Origin: DATKDU01 sp035512595
GTDB taxonomy: Bacteria; Planctomycetota; Planctomycetia; Pirellulales; Pirellulaceae
Direction of reading: 5' to 3'
DNA length: 12,970 bases
Assembly (NCBI GenBank): GCA_035512595.1
Contig: DATKDU010000281.1
Coordinates: 1 to 12,970, forward strand
Both the position numbers and the translations under genes were made by a program. Below, piece after piece: positions 6,540 through 12,728 of the stretch. The notes beneath the pieces are model-generated. The model saw only the letters and a program-made list of their open reading frames with translations, searched no databases and was not told the origin of the DNA. Each line of letters begins with the position of its first letter. Position 1 is the first letter of the stretch.

Positions 6540-8177
6540 TCATCCCGCCAATGCGGACGTCACGAGCGGACCCTTGTCCATGTGGATACCGATTCGAACC
6601 GCGCTCAGAGCCACGTCCGGATTTTCCCGCTGAAAGTATTCTGCATCCCAGTTCGTTTGAAACAGGACGACGGTGTGCCCGTACTGATCCTTGACGACCC
6701 GCGACGAATACGGGAGCCGTACTGCGGCAGCCTTTTCGGGGGCCACGGTCACCCAGCGGGCCAGCTTGTATGGCAGCCATTCGACCTCCGTCTGCGCGTT
6801 GTACTCGCTCTCCAGGCGAAATCGCACGACGTCAAACTGCAGCGCTCCCACAGCCGCCAGAATTGGCTCGCTGCGCGCGCCGCGATGATCGACGAACATC
6901 TGAATCGCCCCCTCTTCGATCAACTGGGAAAGGCCGCGAGTGAACTGTTTTCGCCGGGCCGTATCGCGACAGCGCAGGACGGCAAAATGCTCCGGCGAGA
7001 ACTGCGGCAACGGCTCGAAGTTGACCGGCGGACCGACACAGATCGTGTCCCCCAGATGGAACTCGCCCGGGTTGACGAGCCCAATGATGTCGCCCGGGAA
7101 AGCTTCGTCCATCGTCTCGCGCTCCTGCCCGAAAACGCGGTGCGCCCGCCGCAAGCGGAGTCGCTTGCCCGAACGGGGGTGCAGCACGTCCATATCGCGC
7201 TCAAAACGGCCGGAACAAACGCGCAAAAAGGCCACTCGATCGCGATGGCGGGGGTCCAGATTCGCCTGAATCTTGAAGACGAAGCCGGAGAACTCGGGCC
7301 GCGTGGCGGCTACCGGCCCCACATCGCTTGCCCGGGCACCCGGTGGAGGACAAAGTTTCAAAAACCCGCGGAGGAAGTGCTCGACGCCGAAGTTCGTTAG
7401 CGCACTGCCGAAGTAGACGGGGGACATCTTGCCTGCCAGGAACTCATCCTGGTCGAATGCCGCGCCGGCCGTGCGGACCAGTTCCGTCTCCTCCTTCGCC
7501 TTACTGAGTGCTGCGGCATGTAGGTCCGACTCGCTCAGGGAGTCCAGCGGCAGGGAACGATATTGGATCCGCCGCTCGCCGCCGCGCTCATCGAACAGGT
7601 GGGCCGTCATCGTCGCCAAGTCCACGACGCCGCGAAAGTCAAATGCGGTTCCAACCGGCCAGTTGTGCGGTACGGCAGCGACGCCCAGCTTCGTTTCGAT
7701 CTCCGTCAGAATGTCCAGCGGCTCCTGTCCCGGCCGATCGACTTTGTTGACGAAGGTGATCACCGGTATCTTGCGCAGCGCGCAGACGCGGAACAGCTTC
7801 TCCGTCTGGATCTCGATCCCCTTGGCCAAGTCGATCACCATCACTGCGCAGTCGGCCGCCATCAGCGTGCGGTAGGTATCTTCGCTGAAGTCGTGGTGCC
7901 CCGGCGTGTCGAGCAGATTGACCCGGTAACCATCGAAGTCAAACGACAGCACCGTCGAGCTGACGGAAATCCCCCGCTGGCGCTCCAGTTCCATCCAGTC
8001 CGACGTGACGGCCCGCTGCGTCTTGCGTCCCCGAATGGCGCCCGCAACTTCCAGGCAGCCGCCATACAACAGCAACTTTTCCGTCAATGTCGTTTTGCCG
8101 GCGTCGGGGTGCGAGATGATGGCGAACGTCCGTCGTCGCATCACCTCGCGCAGGACCACGGGATCGATTTGACTCAT
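6540..8177 (-). CDS. prfC: Peptide chain release factor 3 (RF3)
   Basis: A translational GTPase that recycles RF1/RF2 from ribosomes after peptide release, in the cytoplasm. 545 residues against 529 in E. coli. G-motifs are all present: P-loop SHPDAGKTT (22-30), switch I 'QRGISVSST', DTPGH (90-94, followed by HDFSEDTYRTL as in other RF3 proteins) and NKVD (144-147). RF3-specific features include 'KGRGSNQ-like' replaced here by 'IRGRKTQRAVTSDWMELE', then domain II with FVFKIQANLDPRHRDRVAF and domain III to the C-terminus. ATG 8177 is chosen because MSQIDPVVLREVMRRRTFAI aligns with the usual N-terminus; no strong Shine-Dalgarno is seen. It lies upstream of and co-directional with the cytochrome (about 70-140 bp gap), and divergent from groES. 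Intact; no frameshift. Confidence 0.97.
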   Translation of the reverse strand: MSQIDPVVLREVMRRRTFAIISHPDAGKTTLTEKLLLYGGCLEVAGAIRGRKTQRAVTSDWMELERQRGISVSSTVLSFDFDGYRVNLLDTPGHHDFSEDTYRTLMAADCAVMVIDLAKGIEIQTEKLFRVCALRKIPVITFVNKVDRPGQEPLDILTEIETKLGVAAVPHNWPVGTAFDFRGVVDLATMTAHLFDERGGERRIQYRSLPLDSLSESDLHAAALSKAKEETELVRTAGAAFDQDEFLAGKMSPVYFGSALTNFGVEHFLRGFLKLCPPPGARASDVGPVAATRPEFSGFVFKIQANLDPRHRDRVAFLRVCSGRFERDMDVLHPRSGKRLRLRRAHRVFGQERETMDEAFPGDIIGLVNPGEFHLGDTICVGPPVNFEPLPQFSPEHFAVLRCRDTARRKQFTRGLSQLIEEGAIQMFVDHRGARSEPILAAVGALQFDVVRFRLESEYNAQTEVEWLPYKLARWVTVAPEKAAAVRLPYSSRVVKDQYGHTVVLFQTNWDAEYFQRENPDVALSAVRIGIHMDKGPLVTSALAG

Positions 8178-8663
8178 GGTGTTTGTGGGGAAACTTCGAG
8201 AGTGACAGAATGACTCGGGGCTGCTTCTCGTGGCAATGCGATTCCGGATTCCCCCATTCCGCAGGAAACTTGCGGCAGAGAAGCGAATCCGCCCCGAGGA
8301 GCCGCCGACAAACGGTGCAGTTCGGGTACGGCAATCTGCCAGCGAGCGGCAGAAGCAAGACGGGGACTAGGGGGGCGTAAGAGGTCGAGCCCAGCCGTGA
8401 AAGGGCACGTTAGCCATCGACGATGCGGAGGGCGTGATCGAGTTGATCGCCATCGTGCAGACAGAGGTTAAGCGCATACTGAACCTTAACTGAGGGGGCC
8501 AAAACGGGCAAGTCAACCCAAGGGAAAGTGGCCACTCGCCTCGGGGGAATGCTTACCGTGTGCGGGACGCCTCCTGACAGAGATGTATGGCAGACTGCTG
8601 AATTGGCAGTACGAAACGGACGCTCCCAGGGACCCGCGCAGCCCATCCCGTTTCGATTTGCGG

Positions 8664-8686
8664 AACTCGTTGTGGCACAACGAGTT
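8664..8686. promoter_or_regulatory. Perfect 11+11-bp palindrome upstream of groESL
   Basis: AACTCGTTGTG (8664-8674) and CACAACGAGTT (8676-8686) are exact reverse complements around a single G. The tight dyad centre argues for a protein dimer-binding operator rather than an RNA hairpin, which would need loop bases from the stem. TTGT follows directly, so a weak terminator is a secondary possibility. It is not CIRCE (TTAGCACTC-N9-GAGTGCTAA). It lies about 140 bp upstream of groES, near the likely promoter, so it may be a heat-shock or stress operator. Confidence 0.5.
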
Positions 8687-8755
8687 TTGTTCCCAGTCGC
8701 CGCGTTGGCGCGCCACTTGCCAGTAGAGACCCATTCACGCCGATGGTGCGCCTTT

Positions 8756-8819
8756 TTGACAGCCCTCTCCACCTACGGGCTGTTTTGCATTCAACCTCAA
8801 TTGTGCGATTTTGAAGGAG
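8756..8819 (+). promoter_or_regulatory. Candidate groESL promoter and groES ribosome binding site
   Basis: TTGACA (8756-8761) is an exact -35 consensus. At 17-19 nt the -10 match is poor (CTGTTT/TGTTTT), so either an alternative sigma factor or an activator may be used. A small dyad, AGCCC (8761-8765) with GGGCT (8777-8781), sits in the spacer. The ribosome binding site AAGGAG (8814-8819) lies 8 nt before ATG 8828 and fixes the groES start. Confidence 0.4.
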
Positions 8820-8827
8820 CCTTGGGA

Positions 8828-9166
8828 ATGACGACAGCGACCAAAGAGAAGCCAGTGGCCAAGAAAAAGAGCGAACTCAAACTCCAGCCGCTGGGAGACC
8901 GCGTGGTGGTCAAGCGCGAGTCCGGCGAGGGAAAAACGGCCGGCGGCATTCTGCTCCCCGACGCGGCCAAGGAGAAGCCGAGCCGCGGCAAGGTGGTCAG
9001 CGTCGGCAACGGCAAGCTGCTCGACGACGGCAGCCGCGGCAAGCTTCAGGTCAAGGTCAACGACCGGGTCCTCTTCTCGGCTTGGGCCGGCGAGACCTTC
9101 AAAGTCGGCGATGAAGAGTTGCTCCTGATGCGCGAGGAAGACATCCTGGCGATCTTGGAAGATTAA
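8828..9166 (+). CDS. groES: Co-chaperonin GroES (Hsp10)
   Basis: The 112-residue lid of the GroEL chamber. The first 16 residues (MTTATKEKPVAKKKSE) are a lysine-rich extension absent from the roughly 97-residue E. coli protein but often seen in planctomycetes. The core starts 'LKLQPLGDRVVVKR', then a mobile loop 'ESGEGKTAGGILLPD' containing the Gly-Gly-Ile-Leu motif that contacts GroEL, then 'AKEKPSRGKVVSVG', 'VNDRVLFSAWAGE' and 'EELLLMREEDILAILED'. AAGGAG 8 nt upstream sets ATG 8828 as start; the frame is open further upstream but that part is not GroES-like. groEL follows after 55 bp, forming the classical groESL operon. Confidence 0.97.
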   Translation: MTTATKEKPVAKKKSELKLQPLGDRVVVKRESGEGKTAGGILLPDAAKEKPSRGKVVSVGNGKLLDDGSRGKLQVKVNDRVLFSAWAGETFKVGDEELLLMREEDILAILED

Positions 9167-9221
9167 CGAACAACCCGAAACACAAAACACCAAATACAAA
9201 GTCACTCAGGAGTTTCCATTC

Positions 9222-10856
9222 ATGCCCAAGATCATCGCCTTCGATCAGGAAGCCCGCGAGGCCATTCGCCGCGGCGTTTCCAAGCTGGCCAAGGCCGTCA
9301 AGGTCACGCTCGGCCCCAAAGGCCGCAATGTCATCCTCCAGAAATCTTTCGGCAGTCCGACCGTCACCAAGGACGGCGTCACCGTGGCCAAGGAGATCGA
9401 CCTGGAAGACGTTTATGAGAACATGGGCTGCCGCATGGTCCGCGAGGTCGCCAGCAAGACTAGCGACGTCGCAGGCGACGGCACGACCACCGCCACCGTC
9501 CTCGCCGAAGCCATTTTCAACGAAGGGCTCAAGGCCGTCGTCGCCGGCGTCAACCCGGTGCAGATGAAGAGCGGCATTGAGAAGGCTGTCGCCGACATCA
9601 CCGAGAAGCTCTCCAAGGCTTCGATCAAGATCAAGGACAAGAGCGAGATGGCCAACGTGGCCACGATTGCCGCCAACAACGACCGCGAGATCGGCAACAA
9701 GCTGGCCGACGCGATGGAGAAGGTCGGCAAGGACGGGGTGATCACCGTCGATGAGGGAAAGAGCTTCACCACCGATATCGAGTGGGTCGAAGGGATGCAG
9801 TTCGACCGCGGCTATCTCTCGCCGTACTTCGTCACTGATCCCAACACGATGACCTGCGTGCTGGAGAATCCGTACATCCTGATCTACGAGAAGAAGCTGA
9901 CGAACATCAAGGAGCTGGTGCCCGTGCTGGAAGGGGTCGTGCAGCAGAGCCGGCCGCTCTTGATCATCGCGGAAGACGTCGAAGGCGAGGCCCTGGCCAC
10001 GCTGGTCATCAACCGCCTCCGCGGCACGTTCCAGTGTGTGGCGGTCAAGGCGCCGGGCTACGGCGACCGCCGCAAGGCGATGCTCGAGGACATCGGCGTC
10101 CTCACCGGCGGCACGCCGGTGTTCGAGGCCCTCGGCATCAAGCTGGAAAATCTGCCGCTCAATGAGCTGGGCCGCGCCAAGAAGGTGATCGTGGACAAAG
10201 ACAACACGACGATCATCGAAGGGGCCGGCAAGAGCGACGACATCAAGGCCCGCATCGGCCAGATTCGCCGCGAGATCGACGTCAGCACCAGCGATTACGA
10301 CCGCGAGAAGCTGGAAGAGCGGCTGGCCAAGCTGTCCGGCGGCGTGGCGAAGATCAACGTCGGCGGCGCGACCGAGAGCGAAATGAAGGAGAAGAAGGCC
10401 CGCGTGGAAGACGCCTTGCACGCGACCCGCGCTGCGGTCCAGGAAGGGATTCTCCCCGGCGGCGGCGTGGCCCTGCTGCGTGCCACTTCGCAGCTCAAGC
10501 CGAGCGAAGATCTGCCCCACGACGAGCAGGTCGGCTACAACATCGTCCTCCGCGCCTGCCGCGCCCCGCTGACCATGATCGCCACCAATGCCGGCCAGGA
10601 CGGCGGCATTGTCTGCGAGCGAGTGCTCGAATCCAAGGGGAACCAAGGCTACAACGCGCTGACCGACACTTACGAGGACCTGGTGAAGGCCGGCGTCATC
10701 GATCCGACCAAGGTCGTCCGCACCGCCCTGGCCAATGCCGCCAGCGTCTCCACCCTGCTCCTCACCAGCGACGCACTGATTGCCGAGAAGCCCAAGGACG
10801 ACCACGGCAAGGGGAAGAAGGGTCACGGCCACGGCGGCGATTACGACATGTACTAA
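9222..10856 (+). CDS. groEL: Chaperonin GroEL (Hsp60)
   Basis: 544-residue cytoplasmic ATP-dependent chaperonin, partner of GroES. Conserved features: 'KVTLGPKGRNVIL' (28-40), ATP-site 'AGDGTTTATV' (Asp86), 'GMQFDRGYLSPYFVTD' (about 190-205), apical 'DVEGEALATLV' and 'APGYGDRRKAML', and 'GILPGGGVALLRA' (about 410). Length is normal (548 in E. coli). The C-terminus is unusual: instead of GGM repeats it ends with a Lys/His/Gly-rich tail, KPKDDHGKGKKGHGHGGDYD, then MY, so the tail inside the cavity would be basic and His-rich. AGGAG (9208-9212) is 9 nt before the ATG. Co-transcribed with groES; a strong terminator follows. Planctomycetes often carry several GroELs; being next to groES suggests this is a canonical GroES-paired copy. 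Confidence 0.98.
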   Translation: MPKIIAFDQEAREAIRRGVSKLAKAVKVTLGPKGRNVILQKSFGSPTVTKDGVTVAKEIDLEDVYENMGCRMVREVASKTSDVAGDGTTTATVLAEAIFNEGLKAVVAGVNPVQMKSGIEKAVADITEKLSKASIKIKDKSEMANVATIAANNDREIGNKLADAMEKVGKDGVITVDEGKSFTTDIEWVEGMQFDRGYLSPYFVTDPNTMTCVLENPYILIYEKKLTNIKELVPVLEGVVQQSRPLLIIAEDVEGEALATLVINRLRGTFQCVAVKAPGYGDRRKAMLEDIGVLTGGTPVFEALGIKLENLPLNELGRAKKVIVDKDNTTIIEGAGKSDDIKARIGQIRREIDVSTSDYDREKLEERLAKLSGGVAKINVGGATESEMKEKKARVEDALHATRAAVQEGILPGGGVALLRATSQLKPSEDLPHDEQVGYNIVLRACRAPLTMIATNAGQDGGIVCERVLESKGNQGYNALTDTYEDLVKAGVIDPTKVVRTALANAASVSTLLLTSDALIAEKPKDDHGKGKKGHGHGGDYDMY

Positions 10857-10866
10857 TCCGCCGCGG

Positions 10867-10885
10867 GGCAGGCGTCTCGCCTGCC
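10867..10885 (+). repeat. Short hairpin GGCAGGCG-TCT-CGCCTGCC after groEL
   Basis: A perfect 8-bp stem with a 3-nt loop, 11 bp after the groEL stop. It has no U-tract, so by itself it is a poor terminator. Such compact GC palindromes occur as dispersed extragenic elements in many planctomycete genomes (from memory); in this window there is only one copy. Confidence 0.5.
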
Positions 10886-10907
10886 TTGCACGAGCTTGTT
10901 TAACTAT

Positions 10908-10949
10908 CGTCCGCTGGCCAATCCACTCGGCCGGCGGACGATTTTGTTG
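10908..10949 (+). terminator. Rho-independent terminator of the groESL operon
   Basis: CGTCCGCTGGCC (10908-10919) pairs with GGCCGGCGGACG (10929-10940): 12 base pairs including one U-G wobble, loop of 9 nt, followed by ATTTTGTTG. Position about 50 bp after the groEL stop fits the end of the operon. Confidence 0.85.
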
Positions 10950-11004
10950 ACAGACGACGTGGGTCGAAACTAATCTCGATGCTAGAATTGACATCGTTAG
11001 GAGG
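10947..11004 (+). promoter_or_regulatory. Candidate promoter and strong ribosome binding site of the 29/63-residue gene pair
   Basis: TTGACA (10947-10952) could act as a -35 with TAATCT (10971-10976) at 18 nt, though the -10 is weak. TAGAAT (10983-10988) is a better -10 but has no good -35 at the right distance. AGGAGG (10999-11004) is a perfect Shine-Dalgarno 8 nt before ATG 11013. Confidence 0.4.
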
Positions 11005-11012
11005 TTGCGGCT

Positions 11013-11102
11013 ATGGGCAAGTTGAAGTCAAAGCACACCGCCAGCAATAAAGCACCGAGGGCGGAAGGAATGGACGCGCTCCCACATGGACAAGTGCGAT
11101 GA
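11013..11102 (+). CDS. 29-residue microprotein or leader ORF
   Basis: ATG 11013 is preceded by a perfect AGGAGG at 8 nt, the best Shine-Dalgarno in the window. The product begins MGKLKSKHTASNKAPRAEGM and is basic and hydrophilic, with no signal or membrane segment. Its stop TGA (11100-11102) overlaps the next ATG (11099-11101), so its translation would deliver ribosomes to the 63-residue gene. It may be a functional small protein or only a coupling leader. No family recognised. Confidence 0.55.
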   Translation: MGKLKSKHTASNKAPRAEGMDALPHGQVR

Positions 11103-11290
11103 ACTCCCGCCGCTGCCAGCTCATTGATAAGGAGATCGCCGGGAAATTGACGTCGCTGGAGGCTCAAGAGTTGAGCTCGCTACAGCAACGCATGCTCGAC
11201 TACCGTCGGCACGTCGCACCGCTGCCGCTTGCGGAAGCACGCAAGCTTCGCGACTCGCTGCTGAAGAAAGCCGCGGCAGCGAAGTTCTAG
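11099..11290 (+). CDS. Small conserved-looking hypothetical protein (63 residues)
   Basis: Starts MNSRRCQLIDKEIAGKLTSL and has the pattern 'LxLxSLQQRMLDYRRHVAPLP' followed by 'LAEARKLRDSLLKK'. It is charged and apparently all helical. Similar small proteins with 'DKEIAGxLTxxEAxEL' and 'YRxxVAPLPL' are, from memory, widespread in planctomycetes and annotated only as hypothetical. There is no own Shine-Dalgarno; the ATGA overlap with the 29-codon ORF points to coupled translation. Function unknown. Confidence 0.75.
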   Translation: MNSRRCQLIDKEIAGKLTSLEAQELSSLQQRMLDYRRHVAPLPLAEARKLRDSLLKKAAAAKF

Positions 11291-11320
11291 TTGCTCCCAT
11301 GCGCTGCCCAATTTGACTCC

Positions 11321-11348
11321 GCATTCTGCACTCTGCATTCAGCACTTG
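11321..11348 (+). repeat. Tandem 14-bp direct repeat just before the HAD gene
   Basis: GCATTCTGCACTCT (11321-11334) is followed directly by GCATTCAGCACTTG (11335-11348), 11 of 14 identical. It ends 1 bp before ATG 11350, where a ribosome binding site would normally be. Role unknown. Confidence 0.6.
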
Positions 11349-11349
11349 A

Positions 11350-11928
11350 ATGGCCCTGATCTTCGACTGTGACGGCACGCTCACCGACTCGATGCCGGTC
11401 CACTTTCTCTGCTGGCAGAAGACGATGCGCTCCCATGGGATCGAGTTTGCCGAGGAGCGATTCTACGCGCTCGGCGGCATGCCCAGCGACAAGATTGTCG
11501 AGCTGTTGGCCGGCGAGTTGGGGCTAAGCCTCGATTGCACCGCCGTTGCGGCACAAAAGGAACAGGCGTTTCTCGAGACGCTTCATCTGCTCGAGCCGAT
11601 CGCGGCGGTCGTCGAGGTGGCCCGCGAAAACCGCGGCAAACGAAAAATGGCCGTCGCCAGCGGCGGCTTCCGCCACGTCATCGAAAAGCAACTGCGCCAG
11701 GTCGGCATTTACGATTGGTTCGATGCGCTGGTGACTGCCGAGGACACGCCGCGGCACAAGCCGGAGCCGGACGTCTTTCTGGAGGCGGCTCGGCGGCTGG
11801 GGGCCGCGCCCGCCGAATGCCTCGTTTACGAAGACTCCGACCTGGGGATCGAAGCGGCCCGGCGGGCCGGCATGCCGTGGATCGACGTGCGGACGCTTCA
11901 TACGCCGCGCAAGGCAGCCGCGCCCTAG
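11350..11928 (+). CDS. HAD-superfamily phosphatase, beta-phosphoglucomutase-like
   Basis: 192 residues with the four HAD motifs: DCDGT (Asp6, Asp8; Asp6 nucleophile), 'VASGG' (Ser104), Lys137 in 'HKPEPDVF', and 'EDSDLGIEAA' (Glu161, Asp162, Asp164) for Mg2+ binding. The alpha-helical cap between residues 15 and 80 and 'GGMPSDKIVELL' place it in the beta-phosphoglucomutase/fructose-1-phosphatase (YqaB-like) group, so a sugar phosphate is the likely substrate. Cytoplasmic. TGA lies in frame immediately upstream, so ATG 11350 is the only start; no Shine-Dalgarno is visible. It converges on blaI 104 bp downstream. Mutase versus phosphatase cannot be decided. Confidence 0.9.
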   Translation: MALIFDCDGTLTDSMPVHFLCWQKTMRSHGIEFAEERFYALGGMPSDKIVELLAGELGLSLDCTAVAAQKEQAFLETLHLLEPIAAVVEVARENRGKRKMAVASGGFRHVIEKQLRQVGIYDWFDALVTAEDTPRHKPEPDVFLEAARRLGAAPAECLVYEDSDLGIEAARRAGMPWIDVRTLHTPRKAAAP

Positions 11929-11946
11929 TGGCTCGCAAGCGAAGAC

Positions 11947-12002
11947 TGGCGCAGCGCCAAGTGATGGCACGTCGTCCATCGGACGAACAGCCTTCGGTCC
12001 GA
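11947..12002. other. Cluster of small hairpins between convergent genes
   Basis: TGGCGC-A-GCGCCA (11947-11959), TCGTCC-ATC-GGACGA (11972-11986) and the overlapping TCGGAC (11979-11984) with GTCCGA (11997-12002) lie between the HAD and BlaI stops. They might act as a bidirectional terminator, but no U-tract follows on either strand. Confidence 0.3.
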
Positions 12003-12032
12003 ACATGTTCCGCGGTTATTCGTTTCGCAAAG

Positions 12033-12440
12033 CTATTTCTTCTTCCCGCGCCGCTTGCTCTTTGGAGTCCCTTGATCGAGCAGGCCGCGGAGCGTCTTAC
12101 GGTCGCGGGCCGACAGGCCGGCCTTCACCAGGTGGATCAAAATCGGCCGCAGCGAGCCGCCAGTCAGCTTGTCGGCGGTCTGCTGGAGCTGCCGGCCGAT
12201 CAGGTCCCCGCGGTCGATGGCCGGCGCGAACGTGTAAGGCCACGAGTCGTGGTCGCGCGTGACGCAATCCTTGGCTTCCAGCCGCTCCAGCAGCTTCTGC
12301 ACCGTGGCGTGCTGCGAGGGGGAGCTTTTCTTGTCGTACAGTTCTTCCGCCAGCTCGCGGACGGTCGCTTGGCCGCGCTCCCAGAGCACGTTCAGGATCG
12401 ATAGCTCCGCCTCGGTGACGTCTTGGGGTGGACGTGGCAT
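12033..12440 (-). CDS. BlaI/MecI-family transcriptional repressor
   Basis: 135 residues from ATG 12440 (MPRPPQDVTEAELSILNVLW). The winged helix is clear: 'TEAELSILNVLWERGQATVRELAE', recognition region 'SPSQHATVQKLLERLEAKDCVTRD' and 'SWPYTFAPAIDR', then a dimerisation tail that includes 'GGSLRPILIHLV' and ends in basic SKRRGKKK. The frame runs further upstream to 12536, but the extra residues do not resemble the family. BlaI proteins normally pair with a BlaR1/MecR1 M56 peptidase immediately downstream; here the downstream neighbour is the convergent HAD gene, so this is an orphan. In planctomycetes BlaI-like regulators are numerous and not necessarily linked to beta-lactams. Confidence 0.9.
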   Translation of the reverse strand: MPRPPQDVTEAELSILNVLWERGQATVRELAEELYDKKSSPSQHATVQKLLERLEAKDCVTRDHDSWPYTFAPAIDRGDLIGRQLQQTADKLTGGSLRPILIHLVKAGLSARDRKTLRGLLDQGTPKSKRRGKKK

Positions 12441-12728
12441 AGGCTGAAAAGTGAAAACGTCGGCTGGCGACTCCGCCGCACGCCGGGGAAACGAAAATGA
12501 CGACTTCAGGATACAGACAACGTGTCTGGAGTGCAAGCCGCTTTCCGAATTGGCGTCGGACCCAAGAGATCACGTCAGCCCCCAGTCTCCGGCCTGGACC
12601 CGGCATTTCGCTTGCAGCAGGCTTCGTTTGCTGTCGATGATCGACGATCCCTGTTACACTAATCGCCCAGCAGCCGGCGCGTTCGCGAGCAGCCGCTGTG
12701 GCTCTCCCCCATGTGACCGGGTGACTTC
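12441..12728. other. Divergent intergenic region blaI / membrane protein
   Basis: 288 bp without a supported gene. Besides the blaI promoter it holds GTCGAT-G-ATCGAC (12633-12645), a perfect 13-bp palindrome, and TACACT (12655-12660), a possible -10 for the rightward gene with no convincing -35. Confidence 0.45.
12508..12536 (-). promoter_or_regulatory. Candidate blaI promoter with palindromic operator in its spacer
   Basis: On the minus strand TTGCAC (12536-12531) and TATCCT (12513-12508) are separated by exactly 17 nt. The spacer contains CAGACA-CGT-TGTCTG (12528-12514), a perfect 6-bp dyad. BlaI-type dimers bind dyads of TACA/TGTA type; this dyad includes ACA/TGT, so autorepression is plausible. 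Transcript leader would be about 60 nt before ATG 12440. Confidence 0.45.

Larger units (their letters stand above)
8178..8827. other. 650-bp gene-poor divergent region between prfC and groES
   Basis: No complete gene is supported here. It must hold the leaders and promoters of prfC (-) and groESL (+). Visible structure: GTTAAG (8467-8472) with CTTAAC (8485-8490) as a 6-bp inverted repeat, the large palindrome at 8664-8686, and the promoter candidates near groES. A stretch at 8410-8491 shows coding-like third-position bias on the plus strand ('AIDDAEGVIELIAIVQTEVK' ending at TGA 8491-8493), but it begins right after a stop and has no ATG, so it may be a gene remnant or chance. No CIRCE element, tRNA or riboswitch was recognised. 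Confidence 0.5.

Noticed and set aside
6450..7400. Plus-strand 316-codon frame opposite prfC
   Set aside because: RF3 is intact on the minus strand with all GTPase motifs.
8410..8772. 120-codon minus-strand frame upstream of groES
   Set aside because: It runs through the palindrome and the groES promoter area and matches no family. Only its C-terminal part looks coding-like, and the plus strand there is equally coding-like.
8528..8827. 100-codon N-terminal extension of groES
   Set aside because: Not GroES-like, and AAGGAG 8 nt before ATG 8828 defines the start.
8178..8827. CIRCE element or sigma-32 promoter upstream of groESL
   Set aside because: Neither TTAGCACTC-N9-GAGTGCTAA nor a CTTGAA/CCCCAT pair could be found by eye.
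9099..10994. 631-codon open frame antisense to groESL
   Set aside because: It is a mirror of strongly G/C-biased groEL codons; its protein is low-complexity with no family features, while groEL is unmistakable.
12441..12536. Longer BlaI start at 12536
   Set aside because: The extra 32 residues are not BlaI-like and would cover the candidate promoter and operator.
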